From positions 1,393,501 to 1,457,500 of the forward strand of contig NZ_CP046120.1 of the NCBI RefSeq assembly GCF_009707465.1: DNA of 64,000 bases, given 5' to 3'. The translations under genes and the position numbers were made by a program. The stretch is from Novosphingobium sp. Gsoil 351 (GTDB taxonomy: Bacteria; Pseudomonadota; Alphaproteobacteria; Sphingomonadales; Sphingomonadaceae). Shown piece after piece: positions 24,475-32,295 of this stretch (positions are counted from its first letter, which is position 1; every line of letters starts with the position of its first letter). The notes beneath the pieces were generated by a model that made no database searches, had not been told where the DNA came from, and saw nothing but the letters and a program-made list of their open reading frames with translations.

Positions 24475-26120
24475 CGGACTTCTCCCGTGAAGAACGGATC
24501 GCCCGCGGCGTGACACCCGGCGAGGAAGCCGAACACCATCCCCGGCGCGATCGTGCCGCCCGGTCCGCCGTAGGTCATCCCCATCGCGCTCGCCATGACG
24601 TTGCCCGCAGCGTAAAGGCCGGCAATCGCCGCTCCATCGACGTCGAGCACGCGCGCGTTGCAATCGGTCTTGGGACCACCCTTGGTGCCGAGCGCGCCGC
24701 TCTTGATCTCGATCGCGTAGTACGGGCCATGCTCGAGCGGCCCGAGCGTCGCCGCCACGCTGCCACGCTGCGCGGGATCGCCCCACCAGATGTCATGTGC
24801 CGCCTCGCCGCGCGAGAAGTCTTCGTCGCGGCCCTTCGCGACCATCGAGTTCCAGCGCTCGACTGTCGCCTCCAGCGCACCTTGGGGCAACCCGAGCCGC
24901 CGCGCGAGTTCGGCCAGGCCGTCCGCGCGCATGACCCATTGCGGCGGCGGCTCGCCCGGCACCCCGCCCATCATCCCGAAGCCGTAATCGTCGATATAGC
25001 CTTGGTCGAACACCAGCCAGCACGGCAGGTTGGCATAGTCGAACGCGCTCACGTCGTGCTCATGAAAAGCCGCGCCGAAGGCGTTGTAGTTGGCCGCCTC
25101 GTTGACGAAGCGGCGGCCCTTGCGGTTGACCATGATCGAGCGTGGCAGCGCGCGCGACCCGGCGACGAGGACCACCCCGGTCGAAACGTCCTCGCGCGGG
25201 ACCTCGTGAACCGGCATCCACCACGCTTCGCGCATGTTGCCGAGCTGGGCGCCGATCCGCATCGCCATGCGCAGGCCATCGCCGGTGTTGGTGGGGATCG
25301 ATACCGGATGGGTCATCGGCCCACGCAGAAACGCGCGCTTGAGGTCCTCGTCCCATTCGAACCCGCCGGTGGCGAGAATGACCGCGTCGGCCTCGACCGT
25401 GATTTCCTGTCCGGCAATCTCTATAACCACGCCGCGGACCGCACCGTCCCTTAGGACCAGTTGCAAAGCGCGCGCGCCGGTCACCGGCTCGATCCCGCGA
25501 TCGAGGCAGGCGCGCAGCAGCCGTCCGATCAACGCCTGACCGCTCCCGCGTTCGTCGTGTTGCGCCCGGCGCTCAAGTTCCGCTGCAGCGACCGGCTCGG
25601 GCCGCGCCTGACCCAGGGGTGAATCAAAGATCGAATAGCGAGGGTCCGGATAATAGGGCGAGCGGGTCACCCGGTCGCGCCACTCGCCGAGTTCCTCGAA
25701 CGGATACAGCGGGCAATCGAGCGAGCGTCCACCGCGCGGCATCCCGCCGGCATGCTCGGCGTGATAATCGGGGAATTCCGGGATCGGGCGGAACTGCACC
25801 GGGCCGTTGGCTTCGAGATGGCCGACCATCGCCGGGCCCGCATCGAGGAACGCCTCGGCCAGATCTTGCGGAATCATGTCGTGCGAGAGCGCCATCAGAT
25901 AGGTCAGCGCCTTCTCGCGGCTGTCCTCGACATCGAGCTTTGCTTCGTGCGGGTTGCCGGGAATCCAGATCATCCCGCCCGACCACGCGGTGGTGCCACC
26001 GACCAGGTCGTGCTTTTCGTAAACCGTAACCTGCGCGCCCGCGTCGTGAGCGGCGATGGCGGCTGTCAGCCCCGACCCGCCCGAGCCGAGGACGACGACG
26101 CGCTTGGCTACGTCAGTCAC
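24471..26120 (-). CDS. FAD-dependent 3-ketosteroid dehydrogenase-like flavoprotein (KstD / fumarate reductase family)
   Basis: A 549-residue flavoprotein, paralogue of the one at 9151. The FAD site VVVLGSGGSGLTAAIAAHD, with KHDLVGGTTAWSGGMIWIP, leads; the end has GLYAAGNVMASAMGM and TYGGPGGTIAPGMVFGFLAG, again with the Y-x-G-x-G-G-T motif seen in ketosteroid dehydrogenases. TGGFEWDEDLKRAFLRGP is nearly the same as in the paralogue, so a duplication within the island is likely. The GTG start at 26120 overlaps the Rieske stop as GTGA. It is co-transcribed with the Rieske gene upstream and the SDR downstream. Reaction and substrate are inferred only from family. Confidence 0.88.
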   Translation of the reverse strand: MTDVAKRVVVLGSGGSGLTAAIAAHDAGAQVTVYEKHDLVGGTTAWSGGMIWIPGNPHEAKLDVEDSREKALTYLMALSHDMIPQDLAEAFLDAGPAMVGHLEANGPVQFRPIPEFPDYHAEHAGGMPRGGRSLDCPLYPFEELGEWRDRVTRSPYYPDPRYSIFDSPLGQARPEPVAAAELERRAQHDERGSGQALIGRLLRACLDRGIEPVTGARALQLVLRDGAVRGVVIEIAGQEITVEADAVILATGGFEWDEDLKRAFLRGPMTHPVSIPTNTGDGLRMAMRIGAQLGNMREAWWMPVHEVPREDVSTGVVLVAGSRALPRSIMVNRKGRRFVNEAANYNAFGAAFHEHDVSAFDYANLPCWLVFDQGYIDDYGFGMMGGVPGEPPPQWVMRADGLAELARRLGLPQGALEATVERWNSMVAKGRDEDFSRGEAAHDIWWGDPAQRGSVAATLGPLEHGPYYAIEIKSGALGTKGGPKTDCNARVLDVDGAAIAGLYAAGNVMASAMGMTYGGPGGTIAPGMVFGFLAGCHAAGDPFFTGEVR

Positions 26121-27343
26121 TCCGCCGCTTCAGCCACCCGCTCGGCGGCGAATATCCGCTTCAGCTCGTCATCGCTTGCCGCGACCAAGCGCTCCGCCCA
26201 GCCGTGGAAGGCCTGGCCACCGCCCTCGTTTCGCCCGAACAGCACGTGATCGGTCAACCCCGACATCAGCGCTTCGTGCTGGCGCTTGCCGGTGGCGTAG
26301 TCCTCGCCCTCGACGACGGTTTTGAGGAAATCGAACTGCTGGTGGGCACCTTCGATTGTCGCGGCGTCGGTCGGCTCGCGCTCCATCAGGTAATACTGGT
26401 TGGTCACGCTTTCGCCCACGCTGTCGCCTGGGAACAGTTGCGAGATCAGCACCGCGCGCGCGTTGCCGCCATAGAAGCTGGCGATCGAGATGTGCGGGAA
26501 GATCGTCCACACCCCCGCCATGAGCGCATCGATCGGCCAGTCCTTTTCGTCCATCGCCGCGAGATCGATCGATTGGTCGGTCCCCAGCTTGGTGTAGGTT
26601 CCGGTCGGATTGGTCAGCCGCTGGTGCGGACCCCACGCAAAGAAGTTGGCGCGGTTGAAGAAATCGGAGCCGAAGGTGCTCGCGTGGAGCACCGGCAGGT
26701 GGTAGAAATCGAGATAGCCGTCGTACGCGGTCTTCCAGTTCGGACCGCTGATCGTCCGCTTGGCGAAGACGTGCCAGCCATCGAAGCCGAAGTTGGCCAG
26801 CATGTCGTCATACCCGCACAGGTAGTCCTCGATGCTCAGCGTCGAGGCCGGATCGAGGATCGCCCAGACCAGCCCCGCGCGCTCGAGCACCGGAAAGCGC
26901 TTCAGGCAGTGAGCGGCCTTGTCGATCGCGCCGAAGTCGTCGGACGAGGCGACGCCGAGCAGCGTGCCGTCGTTCTTAAACGTCCAGCCGTGATAGCCGC
27001 AGACGAACCGGCTGGCCTTGCCCTCGCCCTGCGCCACCGGATTGCCGCGATGGGTGCACATGTTGAGGAACGCAGCCACGCTGCCGTCCTTCTGGCGGGT
27101 GAGCAACACGGGGACGCCGACGACGGTCATCGCCTTGTAGCTGCCGGGTTCCGGCAATTCGCTCGACGGCGCCAGCATCAGCGGCAAGCGTCGGAAAATG
27201 CGCTTCTTTTCCAGCTCGAAAAGCGCCGGATCGGTATAAGCGGAAACGGGAATACGGGCCACCGCAGGGGCCTGATCGATGGTGCCGGCCTTGGCATGCG
27301 CGATCAGCGACCGGGTCATTTCAACGAGTTGAGCGCGTGACAC
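26117..27343 (-). CDS. Rieske non-heme iron oxygenase, alpha subunit
   Basis: A 408-residue oxygenase component. The Rieske site is C96-x-H98 (CTHRG) and C115-x2-H118 (CGYHGW). The mononuclear iron site is YDGYLDFYHLPVLHAS with H215 and H220. It is quite different from the Rieske protein at 10773, so they should have different substrates. No reductase, ferredoxin or beta subunit lies next to it. The GTG at 27343 is taken as start; an ATG eight codons later is an alternative. It opens the operon with the flavoprotein and SDR and lies 83 bp after btuD on the same strand, a spacer holding TAAAAT that could be a -10 element. Confidence 0.87.
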   Translation of the reverse strand: MSRAQLVEMTRSLIAHAKAGTIDQAPAVARIPVSAYTDPALFELEKKRIFRRLPLMLAPSSELPEPGSYKAMTVVGVPVLLTRQKDGSVAAFLNMCTHRGNPVAQGEGKASRFVCGYHGWTFKNDGTLLGVASSDDFGAIDKAAHCLKRFPVLERAGLVWAILDPASTLSIEDYLCGYDDMLANFGFDGWHVFAKRTISGPNWKTAYDGYLDFYHLPVLHASTFGSDFFNRANFFAWGPHQRLTNPTGTYTKLGTDQSIDLAAMDEKDWPIDALMAGVWTIFPHISIASFYGGNARAVLISQLFPGDSVGESVTNQYYLMEREPTDAATIEGAHQQFDFLKTVVEGEDYATGKRQHEALMSGLTDHVLFGRNEGGGQAFHGWAERLVAASDDELKRIFAAERVAEAAE

Positions 27344-27426
27344 TGTGCAATCCCGAATCGTTTCTATGCGACGATCTCGCGCCGGGCGGGGGAAACGACA
27401 ATTGGTATTTTAGGTGGGAAGGTCTT

Positions 27427-28164
27427 TCACGACAGCGAGAGCGCCATCTGCCCCGGCGCGCCGATCCAGCTGCCCTCGATGCCCCAAGTTTGCGCTAGGC
27501 GCTCTGCCGAGAGTGCAATTTGCGGTAGCCCATCGGCGACGATCCGGCCGCCTTCGAGCACGATCGCGCGATCCGCGCCGTTTATCGCGCGGGCGAGGTC
27601 GTGGAGGACGAGGACCACACCAACGCCCTCGTTCGCCAGCGCGCGAAACGTCCGCAGCAGCGCTGCCTGGTGCGCCAGATCGAGCGCGGCGAGCGGCTCG
27701 TCGGCGAGGATCCAACGCGGCTCGCCTGCCAGCACCCGCGCCAGCAGGGCGCGGGCACGCTCACCGCCGGAGAGTTGAGAAACGGAGCGATGGGCGAGCG
27801 CGACGAGATCGGTGGCGGCCAGTGCCGCATCGATCGCCGCGTGGTCTTCGGCTTGGGAGGCGCGCCATGGCAGCCGGCCCAGCCCGGCGAGCGTCTTGAC
27901 ATCGACGTCCCAGGCGACTTCGGCGTTCTGGGGAAGATACCCGATCGCCTGCGCGCGCGACCGGGCGGGCAGCGTGGCGAGCGGCGAACCGTCGCAGGTG
28001 GCGGTGCCTGGTTCGGGCCTAAGCAAGCCGGCCATGACCGAAAGCAGCGTCGATTTGCCCGCGCCGTTGGGGCCGCAGATCGCGGTGATCTCGCCTGCTT
28101 TCAGATCGAGCGAGGCCTCGTCGAGCCGCCCGGGCACAGTCGCCTTGTGCAGCGCCAGGGTCAT
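27427..28164 (-). CDS. btuD: cobalamin ABC transporter, ATP-binding protein
   Basis: A 245-residue ATPase of the iron-siderophore/B12 importer type. Walker A is GPNGAGKST (31-39), the signature is QLSGGERARALLARVL, and Walker B with the DEP motif is in RWILADEPLAALDLAH; the H-loop LHD follows. It powers B12 import at the inner membrane together with BtuC. The ATG overlaps the btuC stop by 4 bp. The btu assignment, rather than fec/hemin, rests on the cobalamin riboswitch upstream of the operon; the fold alone could not tell. Confidence 0.85.
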   Translation of the reverse strand: MTLALHKATVPGRLDEASLDLKAGEITAICGPNGAGKSTLLSVMAGLLRPEPGTATCDGSPLATLPARSRAQAIGYLPQNAEVAWDVDVKTLAGLGRLPWRASQAEDHAAIDAALAATDLVALAHRSVSQLSGGERARALLARVLAGEPRWILADEPLAALDLAHQAALLRTFRALANEGVGVVLVLHDLARAINGADRAIVLEGGRIVADGLPQIALSAERLAQTWGIEGSWIGAPGQMALSLS

Positions 28165-29120
28165 GCCAGCCCCCGGCGCATCCGCAGCAGGAGACCGAGG
28201 AAGAACGGCGCGCCGAGTAGCGAAAGGCCGATACCCAGGCGCAACTCACCCCCGGCCAGCGGCATGATCCGGCACAATATGTCGGCAACCAGCACCAGCA
28301 GCGCGCCCGCCAGCGCACTCGGCAGGATCAGCCGCGATGGCCGCCGGTCGGTGAAGCGGCGGACGAGGTGCGGCACCATCAGCCCAACGAAACCGATGAT
28401 CCCCGCGACCGCGACCCCGGCACCTACGGTCAACCCGACGCCGACGATCATCAGCCCCTGCAAACGGCGCGGATCGACGCCGAGCGAGCGAGCGGCTGGT
28501 TCGCCCAGAGTCAGCGCATCGAGGTCGCGTCCGGCGCGCGCGAGCACCAGCAATCCCAGGACCGTGGGAGGCGCGGCGATCCATACGTCGGGCCAGCCGC
28601 GATCGGTCAGTGCGCCCATCAGCCAGGTCACGATCTCGCTCAGCGCAAAGGGATTGGGGGCGAGGCTGATCGCCAGACTGGTCAGAGCCCCCGCCAGGCT
28701 GGCGATCATCATCCCCGCGAGCGTGAACAGCGTGACTCCCGCGGTCCGCCCGGCGATCAGCGCGAGCAAGGCCATTGCAGACCCCGCGCCAATCAGCGCC
28801 GCCACGGGCAGCGCAAAGGCTGCGCTCGCCCCCGCCAGCAACGCGAGCACCGCGCCAAGCGCCGCGCCTGGCGCGATCCCGAACAGACCGGGGTCGGCGA
28901 GCGGATTGCGCAGATAGCCTTGCATCGCCGCGCCCGCACCGCCCAGCCCGGCGCCGAGTACCAGCGCCAGCATTCCGCGCGGCAGGCGCAATTCCAGCAG
29001 GATCGCGGGCGCGGCGGCGAAAGGTGGATGAAACGGGTCGATCCACACCCGCCCGGCGAGCAGCGACAGCGGCAGGGCTAGCGTGATTGCGGCCAGAAGG
29101 ACGAGGACCGGGCGACTCAT
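28161..29120 (-). CDS. btuC: cobalamin ABC transporter, permease
   Basis: A 319-residue polytopic FecCD/BtuC permease with about nine or ten membrane helices. The signature RLPRGMLALVLGAGLGGAGA and then QGYLRNPLADPGLFGI is the standard FecCD pattern, and PHLVRRFTDRRPSRLILPS near the end contacts the ATPase. It forms the inner-membrane channel for B12. Its ATG at 29120 overlaps the btuF stop (TAATG), and its own end overlaps btuD. It is part of the riboswitch-controlled operon btuB-btuF-btuC-btuD. Confidence 0.88.
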   Translation of the reverse strand: MSRPVLVLLAAITLALPLSLLAGRVWIDPFHPPFAAAPAILLELRLPRGMLALVLGAGLGGAGAAMQGYLRNPLADPGLFGIAPGAALGAVLALLAGASAAFALPVAALIGAGSAMALLALIAGRTAGVTLFTLAGMMIASLAGALTSLAISLAPNPFALSEIVTWLMGALTDRGWPDVWIAAPPTVLGLLVLARAGRDLDALTLGEPAARSLGVDPRRLQGLMIVGVGLTVGAGVAVAGIIGFVGLMVPHLVRRFTDRRPSRLILPSALAGALLVLVADILCRIMPLAGGELRLGIGLSLLGAPFFLGLLLRMRRGLA

Positions 29121-29959
29121 TACCGGTGCGCCAGATCGCGACGAATCGCCGCCAGTCGCGCCATGGCCCGGGGTATGCTCGGCCCGCCGCAATAGAACAG
29201 CCTGGGGGCGAGCCGGGCGCTGGCGGTTCGGTGCAATCGCGCCAGCACCGGGTGGCGCAGCAAGCGATCCTGCTCGGCGCGGGGGTCGCCCGCGGCCAGG
29301 ATCACCCGTGGCGGATCGGCAAGCATCGCTTCGAGCGGCAGGATCGCCCCCTGCCCCAGCCCGCGCGTCGCCGCGGCGGAGCGGAATCCCGCGCGCGCCA
29401 TCAGTTCGGCGATCAAAGTCTCATCGCCCGCGACCAGCCCGCCGCCCTGCCAGACGATCGTCCGTGGCGGGGTCCAGTCCGGCGGCGGAGCGGCATCGGC
29501 CAGGCTCTGCTCGATACGGGCGATCAGCGGGTCGCCAGCCGCAGGCCGCCCAGTCAGGCGCGCGACGAAGCGAATTTGCGCCTCGCTCGCGGCGACGGTG
29601 GGGGCGATCGGCAGTTCAGCGAAGCCCACCCCCAACCGGCGCAGCGCGGCGCGCGTGGCGGGAGCGGTGAAGCTGTCGCCGACGACAATATCGGGCGCGA
29701 GCGCGGCGATCTCCTCGACCGTGCCGCCGGTGGCCGGAAGGCGCCGCGCCTGCGCCAGCGGCATCGAGCTGCCGCGCGGATCATGGCTGTAGTGCGAGAT
29801 TGCCAGCACCTGCCCCGGCGCCGCGACTTGGGCGAGGATCGCGTCGGCGCAGGGGTTGAGGCTGACGATGGTGGGATGCGCCGCGGGTGCGGGTGGCGCA
29901 TCGCGCCCGCACCCGCCGATGGCCAGGACGAAACCCGCGAGGAACGCCCGCCCGATCAA
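29120..29959 (-). CDS. btuF: cobalamin-binding periplasmic protein, probable lipoprotein
   Basis: A 279-residue substrate-binding protein of the BtuF/FepB type. From a TTG start the sequence is MIGRAFLAGFVLAIGGCGRD, a short signal with a lipobox-like AIGGC, so it may be lipid-anchored in the periplasm. IVSLNPCADAILAQV is the typical first strand and helix of the family; AALAPDIVVGDSF follows. The TTG at 29959 overlaps the btuB TGA stop (TTGA), which decides the start. It would hand B12 from BtuB to the BtuCD complex. Confidence 0.83.
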   Translation of the reverse strand: MIGRAFLAGFVLAIGGCGRDAPPAPAAHPTIVSLNPCADAILAQVAAPGQVLAISHYSHDPRGSSMPLAQARRLPATGGTVEEIAALAPDIVVGDSFTAPATRAALRRLGVGFAELPIAPTVAASEAQIRFVARLTGRPAAGDPLIARIEQSLADAAPPPDWTPPRTIVWQGGGLVAGDETLIAELMARAGFRSAAATRGLGQGAILPLEAMLADPPRVILAAGDPRAEQDRLLRHPVLARLHRTASARLAPRLFYCGGPSIPRAMARLAAIRRDLAHR

Positions 29960-31830
29960 AACCGCGCGCGCGCGCCAACGTAAGTGCTGCGACCGTAGGT
30001 GCCGTAGCCGGCGACGGTCTGGTACTGCGCGTCGGTCAGGTTCTCGACCCGCGCGAACAGCTCGAGTTGCTCGCCAAGGGGCAGGCTCGCGCGCACGGTC
30101 GCCAGCGCGTACCCATCGAGGCGGGAAAAATTGCCCGCGTCGTCGAAGCTGTCGCCCACCAGCCGCAAGTCGCCGCCCAGTGCCAGACCGCCCAACGGCG
30201 TCGCCCAATCGGCCGACACCATGACCGCATGGCGTGGGCGGCGCGCGAGATCGAGGCCCGTCGCACGGTTGCGGCTGCGAGTATAGCTGTAGGCGGCCTG
30301 CGCGGTGAAGCGGCCTGACAGCTTAGCGCCCAGTTCCAGTTCGATCCCTTCGGCGCGCGCGCGCTTGACGTTGTCGTAAGTCCCGAATGGGCGGTTGGTG
30401 CAGATTCCCCCACTGATCCCAAAGCACGAAACGAAGTCGATCAGGTCGCGGCTGTCGCGGCGGAACGCGGTCAGCGCCAGATGCAGGGCTGCGTTGCGGT
30501 CGCCGCGCTCGATGCCGATGTCGTAGGCGCGGCTGCGCTCGGGGCTGAGCGCGGCGTTGCCGAAGTCGGAGAGGAGCTGGAACAGCGTCGGTGCCTTGAA
30601 CCCCTCGCCGTAGCTCGCCCGTACCCGCCAGCCGCCGCCCATATCGGCACTTCCGTTGGCGCCCAGCGTCACTTCGCTGCCGAAGCGGCTGTGATCGTCA
30701 ATCCGCGCGCCTGCGGCGAGGTTGATCCGGTTGGCATGGTATCCGAGCAGGGCATGTCCGCTGGAAAGGCGCGCCGTGTGCTTGGCGTCGAACGTGGTCG
30801 AATAGCGCGTCCATTCGCTGTCCGCGCCGAAGTCTAGCGAGAGGCTGGCCGGTAGATCGAGGTGTCCGGTCAGGTCGGCACGCTCACTGCGGCCCTTCGA
30901 TGCGAAATTGGGCGAAGCGCCGAATGTCGGGTCGAAATTCGCGCGACGAATGTCGGAGATGGCATAGCCAGCCGCGAGGCGAAGCGACCCGGCCTCGTAG
31001 TTCAGCCCGGCGCGGCCGGAGGCTTCCGTGGTGGTCTGGTATTCGGGGGTGTCGATGAAACCGAACGGAAAGACGAACTGGAAGCCATCGAGGTCAAGCT
31101 TACCATCCACGTAGCGCCCGGTCAGCGTCGCGCTAAGACCGCTGGCGATCTCCACCCGTCCGCGTCCACCCACGCGCCATTGGCGAAAGCCGTCTGGCTC
31201 AGTGCCGGTCGCGGCGGCGGAGACGCCATCGGTGCGATTGTAGCCGCCGTTCAGCGTGATCGCGTAGCTGTCGCCGGCAAGGCCAGCGGCGACTGAGCCA
31301 TCGAAACTGTCGTGCGCGCCGTATTCGGCGGAAGCGTCCGCCCCATCGAGTTCGCGGCTGGTGATTGCCAGCACCCCCCCGACCGCCTGGCTGCCCCAGA
31401 CCACCGAGTTCGAGCCACGCAGCAGTTCCAACTTGTCGATGCCACCCGCCAGTAGGTTGCCGAAATCGAACCCACCCCCGGGTGATGCCACGTCTGCCAC
31501 GCGGACCCCATCGATCAGCACCAGCAATTGTTCGGCATCGGCACCGCGCACACGCACTCCGGTGAACCCGCCGACCCCGCCATTGCGGGTGATCGTCACC
31601 CCCGGCGCGCGTTCGAGAACACGGATGAGATCGGCGCCCTGGATGCGGTCGATCTCGTCGCGCGCGATCACGCTGACCGGCTGTCCGGCCCGATCGACCG
31701 CGATCGGATCACCGGTTGCGACGACCGTGATCGACTCGTCGCGCACGCTGTCGGCGGCGGCGATCGCATCTTCGGCGTACGCGGGAGCTGCCCCGGCAAG
31801 AGCGGCAACAGGGAGAATCAGATACTTCAT
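29956..31830 (-). CDS. btuB: TonB-dependent outer-membrane cobalamin receptor
   Basis: A 624-residue TonB-dependent receptor close in length to BtuB. A signal peptide (cleavage after PAYA, about residue 19) is followed by a TonB-box-like ESITVVATG, the plug domain with VLERAPGVTITRNGGVGGF, RVRGADAEQLLVLIDGVRV and VVWGSQAVGGVLAITSR, then the beta-barrel ending in GYGTYGRSTYVGARARF with a terminal Phe. It imports cobalamin across the outer membrane using TonB energy. The ATG at 31830 has CCGGAGGT six bases before it, which is the element sequestered by the riboswitch platform. It is the first gene of the btu operon. Confidence 0.92.
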   Translation of the reverse strand: MKYLILPVAALAGAAPAYAEDAIAAADSVRDESITVVATGDPIAVDRAGQPVSVIARDEIDRIQGADLIRVLERAPGVTITRNGGVGGFTGVRVRGADAEQLLVLIDGVRVADVASPGGGFDFGNLLAGGIDKLELLRGSNSVVWGSQAVGGVLAITSRELDGADASAEYGAHDSFDGSVAAGLAGDSYAITLNGGYNRTDGVSAAATGTEPDGFRQWRVGGRGRVEIASGLSATLTGRYVDGKLDLDGFQFVFPFGFIDTPEYQTTTEASGRAGLNYEAGSLRLAAGYAISDIRRANFDPTFGASPNFASKGRSERADLTGHLDLPASLSLDFGADSEWTRYSTTFDAKHTARLSSGHALLGYHANRINLAAGARIDDHSRFGSEVTLGANGSADMGGGWRVRASYGEGFKAPTLFQLLSDFGNAALSPERSRAYDIGIERGDRNAALHLALTAFRRDSRDLIDFVSCFGISGGICTNRPFGTYDNVKRARAEGIELELGAKLSGRFTAQAAYSYTRSRNRATGLDLARRPRHAVMVSADWATPLGGLALGGDLRLVGDSFDDAGNFSRLDGYALATVRASLPLGEQLELFARVENLTDAQYQTVAGYGTYGRSTYVGARARF

Positions 31831-31867
31831 GGGCAAACCTCCGGCCTTGAACGAACGCCGTTCATGG

Positions 31868-32115
31868 CGGAGGTCCGGGCGGGATTGCCTGGGCCTCGCT
31901 GCATTCCGGTACACCCCGCCCGGCTGCGGAACGACCGTCGCTGGCAGGTCTCCTGGCTCCCGGATCGTCATGCCGCCCCGCCTTCCCGGCGTTGTCCGAA
32001 GACGCGGCCAGTGGCATTCGGGAGCGGCACTCCCCGGTCACAGTTGCGGGGGCAGCGGGGGCATCGAACCCCCTTCCCTCTTCGGCCCTTGCTCCACCCG
32101 AAGGTGATACGCGGA
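31868..32115 (-). ncRNA. cobalamin riboswitch with translational expression platform
   Basis: Read on the minus strand, this leader has the conserved cobalamin elements: GAAGAGGGAA, then a GGTTCGATGCC arm, GCTGCCCCCGCAACTGT, and the B12 box AGCCAGGAGACCTGCCAG at about 31942-31959. Downstream, CCGGGCGGG (31915-31923 on the complement) can pair with CCCGCCCGG (31875-31883). Directly after it, ACCTCCG (31868-31874) is complementary to the btuB ribosome binding site CGGAGGT (about 31837-31843). Ligand binding can therefore decide whether the Shine-Dalgarno is free. The 5' border is approximate. It explains control of btuBFCD. Confidence 0.93.
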
Positions 32116-32295
32116 CAACCGGTGACGTCGCCGCGGCGCTTACGCCGCGCGCATCGAAACGGCAAGCCGCGCCATGCGAGCTTAACCCTTTCACGTTACG
32201 ACTGGTCGGTGTGCCGCCGTGGCACGCGGGGCAATCGGCTGCTGTGGGAAGCGGCGCGGTCGGTTAGTCGAGCCTGCCAGGAATTTCTCGAACCG

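Noticed and set aside
1..27343. catabolic island as a recent mobile element
   Set aside because: No integrase, transposase, tRNA border or terminal repeats were seen, and the base composition by eye is like the rest of the window.
32040..32095. tRNA-like GGTTCGATGCC arm on the minus strand
   Set aside because: The surrounding sequence fits the cobalamin riboswitch and no acceptor stem or anticodon arm can be formed.
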